From Georgfuchsia toluolica (GTDB lineage: Bacteria; Pseudomonadota; Gammaproteobacteria; Burkholderiales; Rhodocyclaceae), in assembly GCF_907163265.1 (NCBI RefSeq), contig NZ_CAJQUM010000001.1:3100001-3164000 (forward strand): DNA of 64,000 nt. The letters are read 5' to 3'. Made by a program: the position numbers and the translations under genes. Positions 43,389-53,740 of the stretch are shown here, one piece after another; the stretch's first letter is position 1, and each line of letters begins with the position of its first letter. The notes under the pieces are model-generated. The model worked only from the letters and a program-made list of their open reading frames with translations. It did not search any database and had not been told where the DNA came from.

Positions 43389-43482
43389 CAGCAAACGCCA
43401 TCAAGGGGTGGACGAGCGCAAAGACAAGATTGATTCTTCTATCTGCCTAGCTACAGCCCTGAACTGAATCTGGAAGCTCAGA

Positions 43483-44210
43483 GAGCCGGCCCCGTTTGAT
43501 TGGACAGGATTTCCACGGAGATAAGTGGAGCCTTGCGGTGTAGCGTTATCCACGGTGCGGCCCGCCGAAGGTCCTTTTAGACCGTAGGCGGGATGCGCGG
43601 TGGATATCGCGGTCATCATGCTGCGATGCTTTCCTGCGGCAGACCGGTGAAGTAGATCGTATCGGGTGTGTTGCCGTCAAGCGACTGATGCGGCCGGTGG
43701 GTGTTGTAGAAATTCAGGTAGGTGCCCAGGCTGGTCTTGGCGATCGATACCGAGTCATAAGCCTTGAGGTAGACCTCTTCGTACTTGACGCTCCTCCACA
43801 ATCGTTCGACAAAGACGTTGTCACGCCGGCAGCCCTTGCCATCCATGCTGATCTGAATGCCCTGTCCCTTGAGCAGCCCGGTGAATTCGTTACTGGTGAA
43901 TTGGCTGCCCTGGTCGGTGTTGAATATCTCCAGCCTGCGCCGTGCTGTCGCCGAACACTTGGGCCGAGCGTTCCAACAATTGGCTCTCCCAGTCCGTGAT
44001 CTGATTGGGATGGACATCGAATTACTGCGCCAATTCCGCCAGCGTCTTGTCGCCCTTCAACGCCGCTATCGCCACTTGTGCCTTAAACGTGGCGGAGTGA
44101 TTCGGCCGTTTCCTTCTTGCCATGCTCCTGCTCCATTTCATGGCCCTGCCGGGCCGTGGGTTGAGCAAAGCTATCACTTATCTCCCTGTCCGAATTCCTG
44201 GGGCCGGCTC
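43483..44210 (-). mobile_element. IS3-family remnant with internal deletion
   Basis: Ends are inverted copies: GAGCCGGCCCC at 43483 and its complement ending at 44210, each followed by a related GGACAGG block. Inside, leftward, the OrfA start MARRKRPNHSATFKAQVAIAA and LAELAQ, a stop, FDVHPNQITDWESQLLER lead straight into the OrfB C-terminal half RLEIFNTDQGSQFTSNEF, VERLWRSVKYEEVYLKAYDS and YNTHRPHQSLDG (43616-44017). Most of OrfB is missing, so it cannot transpose on its own. Confidence 0.88.
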
Positions 44211-44331
44211 TAGCATCGCAGCATGATGACTGCGTTATCCACAGCGTGGCCCAACTCAGATAATGCTTTCGCGATACTAAGACTGGACTACAGGCCAGCC
44301 AGAGCAAGAATGTTGTAAAATAAACATACTA

Positions 44332-44358
44332 GTTGAAATATTAAACGAATGCGTTGAC
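44332..44358. promoter_or_regulatory. Operator-like 27-bp motif, site 3 (before the DUF1302 operon)
   Basis: Matches sites 1 and 2 in all defined positions. Lies 314 bp before the DUF1302 gene; its right half GTTGACA also resembles a -35 box. Confidence 0.62.
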
Positions 44359-44671
44359 ATAAAGAAGAATATAAGGCATTCTGCAAGTTAAGGAGGAAGT
44401 ATGCCTCGCCCTGAATATGCATAATAATTTGGCCGGGGCACAGAATGGATCGGGTAAGCGCTGCGGGAATGCATAGATAGGGCGCACGATTGTTGCTGAC
44501 AAGGCTGCCGATATCGGCGACCTGTGCCGTTGGACAGACAGAGGCTACAGGCGGCCGAGGCTCCGAGTTGCGGTGTGACTTGCGCAATGGAACTGAAATA
44601 CGAGTGTGAGGGATCAGTTAACCAAAACGTAACAATAGCAATAATGCTATGACAACCGAAGGAGAGAGGGT

Positions 44672-46342
44672 ATGAAAATGTTAGCTGGGGGACGCAGTTA
44701 CAGGGCAGTAATGACTATGGCTACGGTGGTTTCTGCCTGTTGGTGGGCCGGGACCGCGCAGGCATACAAATTCGACACGGATCCGGACTGGGCGGTCAAT
44801 TTTGACAACAACATCCAGTACTCGGTGGGTTGGCGGACGAAGGATGTGGATTCGAAGGCTGGCAACATGCTAGGTAGCAGCCAGGGGGACTACAAGTTCC
44901 CGAAGAAAGGTGACATGATCACCAACCGGATTTCGGATTTTATCGAAGTACAGGGGGTCTATAAGAAGGATATGGGCTTCCGCGTAACGGGCTCGATCTG
45001 GCAGGACTTCGCCTACAGTGACGAAGCGAAGATAAACCCGGCGCTTGCGGCGATGAATGCCTATCCCTCGGGAAGGTTCTCCACCTACACGAAGCGCTTC
45101 TACATTAAGGGCTCCGAGTTTTTGGATTATTTTGGATTCCTCAATACCAAGGTCGGCGAAAGCCAAACCCCGGTGCAGCTCAAAGTGGGCAGCTTGTCTC
45201 AGTACTGGGGCAACTCGTTCTTTTTCCCCTTTACCAACATCGCCTATTCGCAGCATCCCATCGATTTCGTAAAAAGCTTTGCGCAGCCGGGTTCGGAAGT
45301 CAAGGAATTGTTCCTGCCCCGCAGGCAGATTCTGTTGTCCACGCAATTGACGCCGGAGCTATCATTGACGGGGCAATATTTTCTCGAATTCAAACCGAAC
45401 CGCTACCCTGAAGGGGGTACCTATTTTGGCTTTGTCGATATGCTGTTCAGCGGGCCACCGGGGACGGGACCGTTGGCGTTCATTTCCCCGATCAACGATA
45501 ATCTGATCAAGCCGAAGGACAACAACGGGAACTATGGCATCAAGGTCGGTTGGTCGCCTGAGTGGGCGAACGCGGACATGGGCTTTTACTATCGCCAATT
45601 CGACGATACGGACCCATGGCTATTGTCAGTCAGTCCGTCGACGGGACATATCCAAAACACATTTGCGCAGAAGGCCAAACTAGTCGGCTTCAGCTTGGAG
45701 AAGTCCTTCGGCCTGATCAGCACCGGCCTGGAAATCAGCAAGCGGATAGGCACAGCACTGAACAGCAACGTGGTAGGAGTCCCAACGAATGTTGGTGCCA
45801 CGGGCGATCTCACCAATGTGATCGCCAACACCTTCATTCAGTTAGGCAAGACGCCGCTCTGGGATGCCGGGATTCTGCTGGCGGAAATCAGCTTTACGCA
45901 CCTGAACCAGGTAACACACAATGCCCAATTTTATAAAGGCGTAGGCTATGCTGGCTGTCCGGCAGGAGGAAGCTGGAAAGACGGTTGCTCGACGAAAAAT
46001 ACAACAGCGTTCGCGATGTTATTCAGCCCGCAATGGTTGCAAGTGTTCCCCGGTGTGGACTTGTCGATGCCGTTTAACTTGCAGGCGGGCATCAAAGGCG
46101 TGGGCGCCCATTCTACGGGTACCTTCTTTCCCGAAGGGGAAGTTATAACGTCGCTAGGCATCAAGGCAAACTACTTGTCAGTCCATTCAGTGTCGCTGAC
46201 ATACAGCCACTACCACTGGCGTCCCAAGGGCACAGGCGACAACGGCCTGGGGGCGGGAATGCAAGCCTATACCGGCGGTGCCGGCCCCGTAATGCTCAAT
46301 GATCGCGACTGGTTGCAGTTACAGTTCAAGACATCATTCTAA
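44672..46342 (+). CDS. DUF1302 outer-membrane family protein
   Basis: 556 aa. Signal-like N-terminus ending ACWWAGTAQA, then many short alternating aromatic strands (WAVNFDNNIQYSVGWR, GFRVTGSIWQDFAYSD) and a C-terminus WLQLQFKTSF with final Phe, as in beta-barrels. DUF1302 proteins are usually encoded with DUF1329 and MMPL/RND genes in clusters for hydrophobic substrates such as terpenes, sterols or alkanes; a channel role is inferred, not proven. GGAGAG precedes the ATG. First gene of the envelope operon. Confidence 0.85.
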   Translation: MKMLAGGRSYRAVMTMATVVSACWWAGTAQAYKFDTDPDWAVNFDNNIQYSVGWRTKDVDSKAGNMLGSSQGDYKFPKKGDMITNRISDFIEVQGVYKKDMGFRVTGSIWQDFAYSDEAKINPALAAMNAYPSGRFSTYTKRFYIKGSEFLDYFGFLNTKVGESQTPVQLKVGSLSQYWGNSFFFPFTNIAYSQHPIDFVKSFAQPGSEVKELFLPRRQILLSTQLTPELSLTGQYFLEFKPNRYPEGGTYFGFVDMLFSGPPGTGPLAFISPINDNLIKPKDNNGNYGIKVGWSPEWANADMGFYYRQFDDTDPWLLSVSPSTGHIQNTFAQKAKLVGFSLEKSFGLISTGLEISKRIGTALNSNVVGVPTNVGATGDLTNVIANTFIQLGKTPLWDAGILLAEISFTHLNQVTHNAQFYKGVGYAGCPAGGSWKDGCSTKNTTAFAMLFSPQWLQVFPGVDLSMPFNLQAGIKGVGAHSTGTFFPEGEVITSLGIKANYLSVHSVSLTYSHYHWRPKGTGDNGLGAGMQAYTGGAGPVMLNDRDWLQLQFKTSF

Positions 46343-46371
46343 AATTCTAATAGACAATGGAGACAAAAATA

Positions 46372-47778
46372 ATGAAGTTCAAACTAGTGTTAGGTACGCT
46401 CATGGCCGCGGGACTGACGACGTTGCTCGCGCACCCGTCATTCGCTGCCGTCACGGCAGAAGAAGCAAAGCAACTCGGCACGACGCTGACCGAATTTGGC
46501 GCCGAGAAGGCGGGCAACAAGGATGGCTCTATCCCGGCCTATACGGGCGGCCTGGCGAAGCTGCCGAACTATGACCGCGAGAAGATGAAAAACTATCTCG
46601 ATCCGTACAAGGACGAGAAGCCGCTGTACTCGGTCACCGCCCAGAACATGGCGCAGTATGATGCCGTGCTCACGGCGGGGAACAAGGCGCTGCTGACCAG
46701 GTACCCGGGTTACCGGATTGACGTATATCAGACCCACCGCAGCGTGCGTTATCAACCCTGGATCATCCAGAATACCCTGAAGAACGCCACCACCGCCAAA
46801 CTGGCCGGGGAGATCGAGGGTGACGCCGTGGCGGGTGCCGATAAAAAGAATCTGCCCTTTCCAGGGGTTTTCTTCCCGATTCCGAAGAACGGCTATGAAG
46901 TGATGTGGAACCACAAGATGCACAACAAACCTGCGGTCAACGACGAGATAGCGAATGCTTATCTGGTCGATACCGCGGGCGGCGTGAGCTCCATGTCGGT
47001 GCCCCACCAGACTTTCGTCGCACCCTGGTACGATGTCAAAGGCAAGCTGCGTGGCGAAGCCTACGATAGCATCCTCGGCTTCCACGCATTGCAAACAGCG
47101 CCGCCGTCCGCCGCGGGCATCGTCTTCCTGAACTTCTACCTGGCGACCGCCGAGAATAACGGGCAGCGGGTGTGGTTTTACACGCCGGGCCAGCGCCGCG
47201 TCCGGGCGGCGCCGGAGTTCGCCTACGACGTGCCGATCGCCGCTTATGGTGGTGCGATTCTCTGGGACGAAATCTTCGGCTTTGTCGGACGCCTGGACCG
47301 ATTCGACTTCAAGCTGGTGGGCAAGAAGGAAATGCTGGTGCCCTACAACATGTTCGCCATGACAAACACCATGACCAAGAAAGAGGACTACCTTGGGCCG
47401 AAATTCGTCAAGCCGGAAGCAATGCGGTATGAAAAGCACCGGGTCTGGGTGGTGGATGCGACACGCAAGGCCAATGCCCGACACGTCTATTCCCGGCGCA
47501 CCTTTTACATCGACGAGGATTGCTGGTGTCTCGTTGCGCAAGAGACATACGACAATGCCGGCAAGATCTATCGCGTGATACTAGACACTCCTGTCCCGAC
47601 GTATGACATCGGTGGCGTCAACGACTTCGGCTGGATTACCTACGACCTCATCAAGGGCAACTACTTCACGACCAACATGACGGGAGAGCCGGTCGGAATG
47701 ATGCGCAGCTATGACACTATGGAAGGAATGAACATTCCCCTCACGCCGGCGGGGGTAGCGGCTGCAAGCGTTCGCTGA
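46372..47778 (+). CDS. DUF1329 periplasmic/outer-membrane protein
   Basis: 468 aa from the ATG at 46372 after GGAG. Sec signal (MKFKLVLGTLMAAG to HPSFA), then typical DUF1329 blocks: GTTLTEFGAEKAGNKDGSIPAYTGGL near the start, GYRIDVYQTHRSVRYQPWI, VWFYTPGQRRVRAAPEFAYDVP and RRTFYIDEDCWCLVAQETYD. The family is thought to have a LolB-like lipid-binding fold. Follows the DUF1302 gene by 29 bp and probably hands hydrophobic compound to it or to the RND pump. Confidence 0.88.
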   Translation: MKFKLVLGTLMAAGLTTLLAHPSFAAVTAEEAKQLGTTLTEFGAEKAGNKDGSIPAYTGGLAKLPNYDREKMKNYLDPYKDEKPLYSVTAQNMAQYDAVLTAGNKALLTRYPGYRIDVYQTHRSVRYQPWIIQNTLKNATTAKLAGEIEGDAVAGADKKNLPFPGVFFPIPKNGYEVMWNHKMHNKPAVNDEIANAYLVDTAGGVSSMSVPHQTFVAPWYDVKGKLRGEAYDSILGFHALQTAPPSAAGIVFLNFYLATAENNGQRVWFYTPGQRRVRAAPEFAYDVPIAAYGGAILWDEIFGFVGRLDRFDFKLVGKKEMLVPYNMFAMTNTMTKKEDYLGPKFVKPEAMRYEKHRVWVVDATRKANARHVYSRRTFYIDEDCWCLVAQETYDNAGKIYRVILDTPVPTYDIGGVNDFGWITYDLIKGNYFTTNMTGEPVGMMRSYDTMEGMNIPLTPAGVAAASVR

Positions 47779-47802
47779 GACACCGCGTTTGTTCCGTAGT
47801 AA

Positions 47803-47838
47803 TACCGGGCAGTCTGCCAGCGTGCAGGCTGCCCGGTA
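47803..47838 (+). terminator. Strong stem-loop between DUF1329 and YCF48-like genes
   Basis: TACCGGGCAG pairs perfectly with CTGCCCGGTA; the loop itself can pair CTGC/GCAG. No T-run. Probably a partial terminator or mRNA-stabilising element that sets different levels for the two halves of the operon. Confidence 0.65.
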
Positions 47839-47961
47839 GCTTCCTGTAGTAATGGGGGCCTTGTGGGCGATAGCCAGTCTAGCGGCTGGTGTGATTGGCT
47901 TCGCTGATTGTGATGCCCGGCCCCGACCGCACCAACTTGGTAGAAAGAACCCGCACCCATC

Positions 47962-49083
47962 ATGCTAGGCATCATGCATATACATCTATCCTCGCGTTCG
48001 AATCTGGCCCGCAAGATCTGCCATTGCGCGTTCGTCGGCGCATTGATCGGGTCTGCGCCGACGCTGGCGGAAACGAAGTTCCAGGATCCGCTGGATTCCC
48101 CCGCGGTAATGCGCACAGCAGTCAATACCCGGCCACTGATGGCCATCACCTATGCTGGTGCACAACTGATTGCGGTCGGCTCGCGCGGGATGATTGCCCG
48201 CTCGGAAGACCAGGGCAAGAGCTGGAGCCAGTCCGCGGTACCGGTGCAAAGCGATTTGCTCGCGGTGCATTTCCCCACCGCGCTGGATGGCTGGGCGGTG
48301 GGACACGACGGCGTGATACTGCATAGCAGCGATGGCGGCAAGAACTGGGTTAAGCAATTAGATGGGCGGATCGCGGCCGAAACCTTCAAAAAGTACTACG
48401 CCGCCCAGGCGGCCATTCCGCAGATAACGGAAGTGATCGGGCAGCTCAAACGCAACTACAAGGCAGGGCCGGCCCTGCCTTGGCTGGGTGTCTGGTTCGA
48501 GGATGCCAAAAAGGGCTTCGTCGTCGGCTCCTACGGCATGATTGCCGCAACGGTGGATGGCGGCAAGACCTGGGAGCCATGGCTGCATCGGATCGACAAC
48601 GATCATCTGCAACCGCTCAACCTGAACTGCATCCGTGAGATAGGTGAAAACCTCTACATCGGCTCCGAGCGCGGCATGGTGTTCAAATTGGATCGCGGGC
48701 AACAGCGCTTCGACAAGACCGCGACCGGCTATGTGGGCAGCTTCTTCGGCATCGTCGGCAATGCCGATACGCTGCTGGCCCTCGGCCTGCGCGGCGTCGT
48801 CTATCGCAGCGGCAATGGCGGCGCCAGCTGGGAGGGACTCAAGATGGCGACCGAGGCCACCGTTACGGCCGGGGCAGTGAGCCGCGCTGCGGCGGGAGGG
48901 GTCGTACTGGTCAATAGTGCGGGCCAGATACTGCTGTCTAATGCGCAAATGCGCTCGTTCAGCGTGGTACATCCGGACAAGCCGATGCGCTATACAGGTG
49001 TGGTGCTGACCAATCAGGGCGCCGCGGTAGTCACCGGTTTGGACGGTGTACGCACCGAAACACTTATCGGCAAAGTCCAATAG
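47962..49083 (+). CDS. YCF48/BNR-repeat beta-propeller protein
   Basis: 373 aa with a signal-like N-terminus (KICHCAFVGALIGSAPTLAE). Repeated motifs of the YCF48/Hcf136 propeller: ARSEDQGKSWSQS, HSSDGGKNWVKQL, ATVDGGKTWEPWL, YRSGNGGASWEGL, each with SxDxGxxW-type turns. Homologues sit beside MMPL/RND and DUF1302/1329 genes in many catabolic clusters; they may scaffold or accessory-load the transporter. Gap to the RND gene is 39 bp. Confidence 0.85.
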   Translation: MLGIMHIHLSSRSNLARKICHCAFVGALIGSAPTLAETKFQDPLDSPAVMRTAVNTRPLMAITYAGAQLIAVGSRGMIARSEDQGKSWSQSAVPVQSDLLAVHFPTALDGWAVGHDGVILHSSDGGKNWVKQLDGRIAAETFKKYYAAQAAIPQITEVIGQLKRNYKAGPALPWLGVWFEDAKKGFVVGSYGMIAATVDGGKTWEPWLHRIDNDHLQPLNLNCIREIGENLYIGSERGMVFKLDRGQQRFDKTATGYVGSFFGIVGNADTLLALGLRGVVYRSGNGGASWEGLKMATEATVTAGAVSRAAAGGVVLVNSAGQILLSNAQMRSFSVVHPDKPMRYTGVVLTNQGAAVVTGLDGVRTETLIGKVQ

Positions 49084-49122
49084 ATCGACGCACGACAAAC
49101 TTCTAAAAGGTTTCCACAGGCT

Positions 49123-51597
49123 ATGGTAGCAACGACTAACGAATTGGACGGGATGCCGGTTGTTGCGTCCCGCGAAGACTTCGACAAGACTTCGGGCGTG
49201 CTGCTTGAGCGCATGATTTTCAACAACCGCTTTCTGCTAGTCATGGCCTGCCTGCTGCTGACCCTTCTGCTGGGCTACTTTGCTTCGCGGCTGGAGATCA
49301 ATGCCAGCTTCGAGAAAATGATGCCGCAGTCAAGCCCGTTCGTGCAGAACTATCGCGCTAACGCGGCCTCGCTCAAAGGTCTGGGCAATTCCGTGCGGAT
49401 CGTTGTGGAGAACACCAAGGGCGACATCTACGATCCGGCCTACCTGGAGGTGCTACGCAAGGTCAATGACGAAGTGTTTCTGATCCCAGGCGTGGATCGT
49501 TCCTTCATGAAGTCGATATGGATGCCGGTGGTGCGCTGGACCGAAATCACCGAAGAAGGCTACAAGGGCGGTGCGATGATACCAGACACCTATAACGGGT
49601 CTGCGGAAAGCATCAAGGCGGTGCGTTTCAACGTCAACCGTTCGGGCATCGTGGGTTCACTGGTGGCCAACGACCAGAAATCCAGCATGATTTTCGTGCC
49701 CCTGCTCGAAACCGATAACGCGACGGGAAAGGCGCTCGATTACCGCGCCTTCAGCGATCAGTTATCGCAGATCCGCAGCAAGTATGAGAAAGAGGGGGTG
49801 CGCATCCACGTGATCGGCTTTGCGCAGCTGGTCGGCGACCTGATTCACGGGATGATCGAGGTATTCACCTATTTCATATTTGCCGCGGCGATTGCCATGG
49901 CTATCATCCTGCTGTACACGCGCTGCATCAGAAGCACGCTATTGGTGATCCTCTGTTCACTGGTTGCCGTCACCTGGCAATTGGGCTTTATGCAGCTGTT
50001 CAAGTTCGTGCTGGATCCCTATTCGGTGCTGGTGCCATTCCTGATCTTCGCCATCGGTGTGTCGCATGGCGCGCAGAAGATGAACGGGATCATGCAGGAC
50101 ATCGGACGTGGCACCCACCGCTATGTGGCTGCCCGCTACACCTTCCGCCGGCTCTTCCTGGCGGGTCTGACGGCACTGCTGGCCGATGCCGTCGGCTTTG
50201 CCGTGCTGTCGCTCATCGACATTCCAGTCATCCGCAGTCTGGCGCTTTCGGCCAGCATCGGGGTGGCGGTACTGATTTTCACCAACCTGATCCTGCTGCC
50301 GATTCTGTTGTCCTATACTGGCGTCAGCTCAAAGGCAGCCCTGCGCAGTATGAAAAGCAGTGAAGCAGGACAACATCCGCTGGAGCTCTGGCTGGGACGC
50401 TTCACCCAGCCGCGCTGGGCGACTGCGGTGTTGGTAATCACCGCCGCGCTGGCCGCGGCCGGTCTGGTGATTGCCTCACAGCTGAAGATCGGCGATCTCG
50501 ACGCGGGGGCGCCGGAACTGCGGCCGGACTCCAAATACAACAAGGACAATGCCTACATCACGAGCCACTATCGGCTGTCGAGCGACCAGTTCGCCGTCAT
50601 CGTCACGGGACCGGATGATATGCTGCTCAACTATGAGACGCTGCTGGAGATGGATCGTCTTGAGGAGGAACTGCGTGATCTCCCCGGCGTGCAGACGACG
50701 GTTTCGGCGGCCAGCCTGTCGCGGCAGTACACCTCGGCGGGATTTGAAGGATCGGAAAAATGGATCACGCTAAATCGCGACCCATACGTCAACTACGATG
50801 CGATCAATTATGTCTATGACTCGAATCCCGAGATGTTCAATAACCAGCGCTCGGTTGCCCCAATCATCGCCTTTCTGGCTGACCACAAGGCGGAAACCCT
50901 GACGCGCGTGGTGCAAACCGTCGAAGCTTTTGCCAAAAAGCACGACACGGCAGAGCGGAAGTTTCTCCTGGCGGCGGGCAATGCAGGCATCGAAGCAGCG
51001 ACCAACATCGCGGTTACCCACGCCAATCGCACGATGCTGCTCTATGTGTATGGGGCGGTGATATTGCTGTGCTTCATCACCTTCAGAAGCTGGCGTGCGG
51101 TGGTGGTGGCGGTTGTTCCGCTGATGGTGACCTCGATCCTGTGCGAGGCGCTGATGGTGCTGCTGGGAATCGGCGTCAAGGTGGCGACCCTGCCGGTGAC
51201 GGCGCTGGGCGTGGGGATTGGCGTCGACTATGCGCTGTATCTGCTGACTGTGCAACTGGTACAACAGCGTCAGGGGTTGGCGGTACCCGAAGCCTACCGC
51301 GCTGCCCTGGTGTTTACCGGCAAGGTAGTGGCGCTGATTGGCGTGACGCTTGCTGCTGCCGTGATTACCTGGGCCTGGTCACCGATCAAGTTCCAGGCCA
51401 ACATGGGGATACTGCTCGCGTTCATGTTCCTCTGGAACATGATCGGTGCCCTGATCGTGGTGCCGAGTCTCGCAACATTCCTGCTACGCTCGGCCACGAC
51501 AAAGAGCGCAATGCCGATCGATGCGCAGGTCGAGTGGGCCAGAGCGCTAGCACAGGAATCGCCTGATGGTGAGGATGCAAAGCGCTCACAAGCATAA
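49123..51597 (+). CDS. MMPL/RND-superfamily transporter
   Basis: 824 aa inner-membrane protein. TM1 lies near residue 35-55 (FLLVMACLLLTLLLGYFA), a large periplasmic loop to about 235, five TMs to about 400, TM7 near 430, a second loop and TMs from about 645. Two repeats of the sterol-sensing/RND type are seen; the second has GVGIGVDYALYLLT, matching the proton-relay Asp of the MMPL family (first: AIGVSHGAQKMNG, with Ser-His). Likely moves a hydrophobic substrate or lipid between membranes with the three preceding proteins. Confidence 0.9.
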   Translation: MVATTNELDGMPVVASREDFDKTSGVLLERMIFNNRFLLVMACLLLTLLLGYFASRLEINASFEKMMPQSSPFVQNYRANAASLKGLGNSVRIVVENTKGDIYDPAYLEVLRKVNDEVFLIPGVDRSFMKSIWMPVVRWTEITEEGYKGGAMIPDTYNGSAESIKAVRFNVNRSGIVGSLVANDQKSSMIFVPLLETDNATGKALDYRAFSDQLSQIRSKYEKEGVRIHVIGFAQLVGDLIHGMIEVFTYFIFAAAIAMAIILLYTRCIRSTLLVILCSLVAVTWQLGFMQLFKFVLDPYSVLVPFLIFAIGVSHGAQKMNGIMQDIGRGTHRYVAARYTFRRLFLAGLTALLADAVGFAVLSLIDIPVIRSLALSASIGVAVLIFTNLILLPILLSYTGVSSKAALRSMKSSEAGQHPLELWLGRFTQPRWATAVLVITAALAAAGLVIASQLKIGDLDAGAPELRPDSKYNKDNAYITSHYRLSSDQFAVIVTGPDDMLLNYETLLEMDRLEEELRDLPGVQTTVSAASLSRQYTSAGFEGSEKWITLNRDPYVNYDAINYVYDSNPEMFNNQRSVAPIIAFLADHKAETLTRVVQTVEAFAKKHDTAERKFLLAAGNAGIEAATNIAVTHANRTMLLYVYGAVILLCFITFRSWRAVVVAVVPLMVTSILCEALMVLLGIGVKVATLPVTALGVGIGVDYALYLLTVQLVQQRQGLAVPEAYRAALVFTGKVVALIGVTLAAAVITWAWSPIKFQANMGILLAFMFLWNMIGALIVVPSLATFLLRSATTKSAMPIDAQVEWARALAQESPDGEDAKRSQA

Positions 51598-51673
51598 TAT
51601 AGCCATTGCACATTGCAGTGGGCCAGTTCTTTCAGACTGGTGATGCTATACGTTTACTATCAAGGAGAAGACA

Positions 51674-52723
51674 TTGTATCAACACATCCTGGTACCGATT
51701 GATGATTCGGAACTGGCAATTGACATCGCATCCAAGGCGGTCGCATTCGCAAAAGCCTTGGGCGCGCGCATTACCTTCCTCCACGCGCGCCCCGACTACG
51801 GCGCTACCGGCAATGGCGCCCTGGTGCGAGTCATGTCGCCGCGAGATTTTGCTGATCAGGCAGACGGTACTGCGAGAGCCGTCCTGGCCAGGGCGGAGAG
51901 CGAGGCGCGTGATGAGAGTGTAGCCTTTGAATCGATTGCAAAGACGAGCGATCGTCCCTACGAGGCCATCATCGACACTGCCGAGGAGCGCGGTTGCGAT
52001 CTGATCTTTATGGCCTCCCATGGTCGGCGAGGCCTGAAGGAACTGCTGGTTGGCACCCAGACCCAAAAGGTGCTAGCGCATACAACCATCCCGGTGTTGG
52101 TCGCGCTGGTGGAAAATAGCGCGCAGTCAACGGAGATGAATAAGGCCATCAACATCATCCGCGGAGAGCACCAATCGATGGCGGCCGTCGTCCACGGCCT
52201 CAAGCATATCTTGCGGCAGGCGCGTGAGACTGGGAAGCCCGCCGACATCCGCTTGCTTCGCGCCATGATCCATTACTTTCTTGCCTTTCGCCGGGTACTG
52301 CATCACCCAAAGGAAGAGGGATATCTGTTTGCGCGACTGCGTGCACGTGCTCCGAAATCCGAAGAGCTGGTGTCGCGTCTGGAAGCTCAGCATCATGAAT
52401 TGGGCGCTCTGCTTGAGGCGCTCGAGACAGCGTTCAACGGATACCAGACCGCACGAGATGCAGATCATCTGAATCAACTGACGCAGGCAGTTGATCGTTA
52501 TTCCAGACTCCAATGGGAGCATATAAAAATAGAAGAAAAGTGCATCTGGCCAGAATGTCGCGCATATCTCACCAGCGAGGACTGGAAGGAGATCGCCAAT
52601 GCTTTCGAGCAAAATGGCGACCCCAGATTCGACAAGGATCGTGAGGCCGGATTCGACCACCTATTCTCCAGCATCATGAATATGTACGAACGATCCGAGC
52701 GGGGTCAGGGCGGACACGTATAA
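51674..52723 (+). CDS. UspA-hemerythrin fusion protein
   Basis: 349 aa, start TTG 51674 after AAGGAGAAG. The N-terminal universal stress domain (1-148) has HILVPIDDSELA and the ATP-type loop GTQTQKVLAHTTIPVLV. The C-terminal hemerythrin-like domain (about 160-320) has His/Glu metal ligands: HQSMAAVVHGLKH, HPKEEGYLFARL, QHHELGALLEAL, WEHIKIEEKCIWPE. Such fusions are inferred oxygen or NO sensors or protectors. In a cluster with an oxygen-sensitive glycyl radical enzyme, local oxygen handling is an attractive guess. Confidence 0.9.
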   Translation: MYQHILVPIDDSELAIDIASKAVAFAKALGARITFLHARPDYGATGNGALVRVMSPRDFADQADGTARAVLARAESEARDESVAFESIAKTSDRPYEAIIDTAEERGCDLIFMASHGRRGLKELLVGTQTQKVLAHTTIPVLVALVENSAQSTEMNKAINIIRGEHQSMAAVVHGLKHILRQARETGKPADIRLLRAMIHYFLAFRRVLHHPKEEGYLFARLRARAPKSEELVSRLEAQHHELGALLEALETAFNGYQTARDADHLNQLTQAVDRYSRLQWEHIKIEEKCIWPECRAYLTSEDWKEIANAFEQNGDPRFDKDREAGFDHLFSSIMNMYERSERGQGGHV

Positions 52724-52984
52724 CGCCTCATTACCCAGGCGATGTGTCTTCGCGACGTTCGCCCAAAGAGCCGAACTTCAAGTCACGAAGTAAGTGGAGC
52801 CATTTGCTCACTTCCCAAGCCGGCAATTGCTTGAATATTGATCAGTTTAACAGGCCGCTGAAACCCCTCAGTACCAATGAATCTGTATGGCATATTGCTG
52901 GTTTTACGCAAAGCTGGATCAAGGGAAGAAATATGCTAGGCGTGGATATCACCCAGCTGCGATATTCAGCTACCGAACATTTAG

Positions 52985-53375
<391 letters not shown>

Positions 53376-53447
53376 TCCGCCTTTCATTAATGAAGTGGAA
53401 ATGTAATAAAGCCTACAAAAGGCAGATCAACGCCAGCGTGCAAAGGA

Positions 53448-53463
53448 TCAACACACACGTTGA
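53448..53463. promoter_or_regulatory. Operator-like core motif, site 4 (before second acyl-CoA ligase)
   Basis: TCAAC-ACACAC-GTTGA, the palindromic core of the 27-bp motif; the left extension is only partly conserved. A TATAAT follows at 53472. Located 278 bp before the ligase start. Confidence 0.5.
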
Positions 53464-53740
53464 CTCTTCGCTTATAATGATGTTGTGTACCTAATTAATA
53501 GGCAATGACCGTTCATGAACTCGGCAACTCGGCCAGACTATCCGCTTTTCAGCTACGAGTGCTTGCTGCAAGACTGGGAGGCGGAAAATTTCAAGCCCAC
53601 CGTACTGCAGAGGATCTATCAGGAAAACGCTGCGAGAGTTCTCGGAATAAAAGCATGACATCATCAGCACCGATTAAGGTCGAAAGCGACAAACTTTTTA
53701 GACAGTGCCGCGGCGGCGGCAAACCAGGAGGTATCTCGAA

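Noticed and set aside
44353-44380. Complete sigma-70 promoter at operator-like site 3
   Set aside because: TTGACA is present but the nearest TATAA lies only about 10 bp away, too close for a normal spacer.
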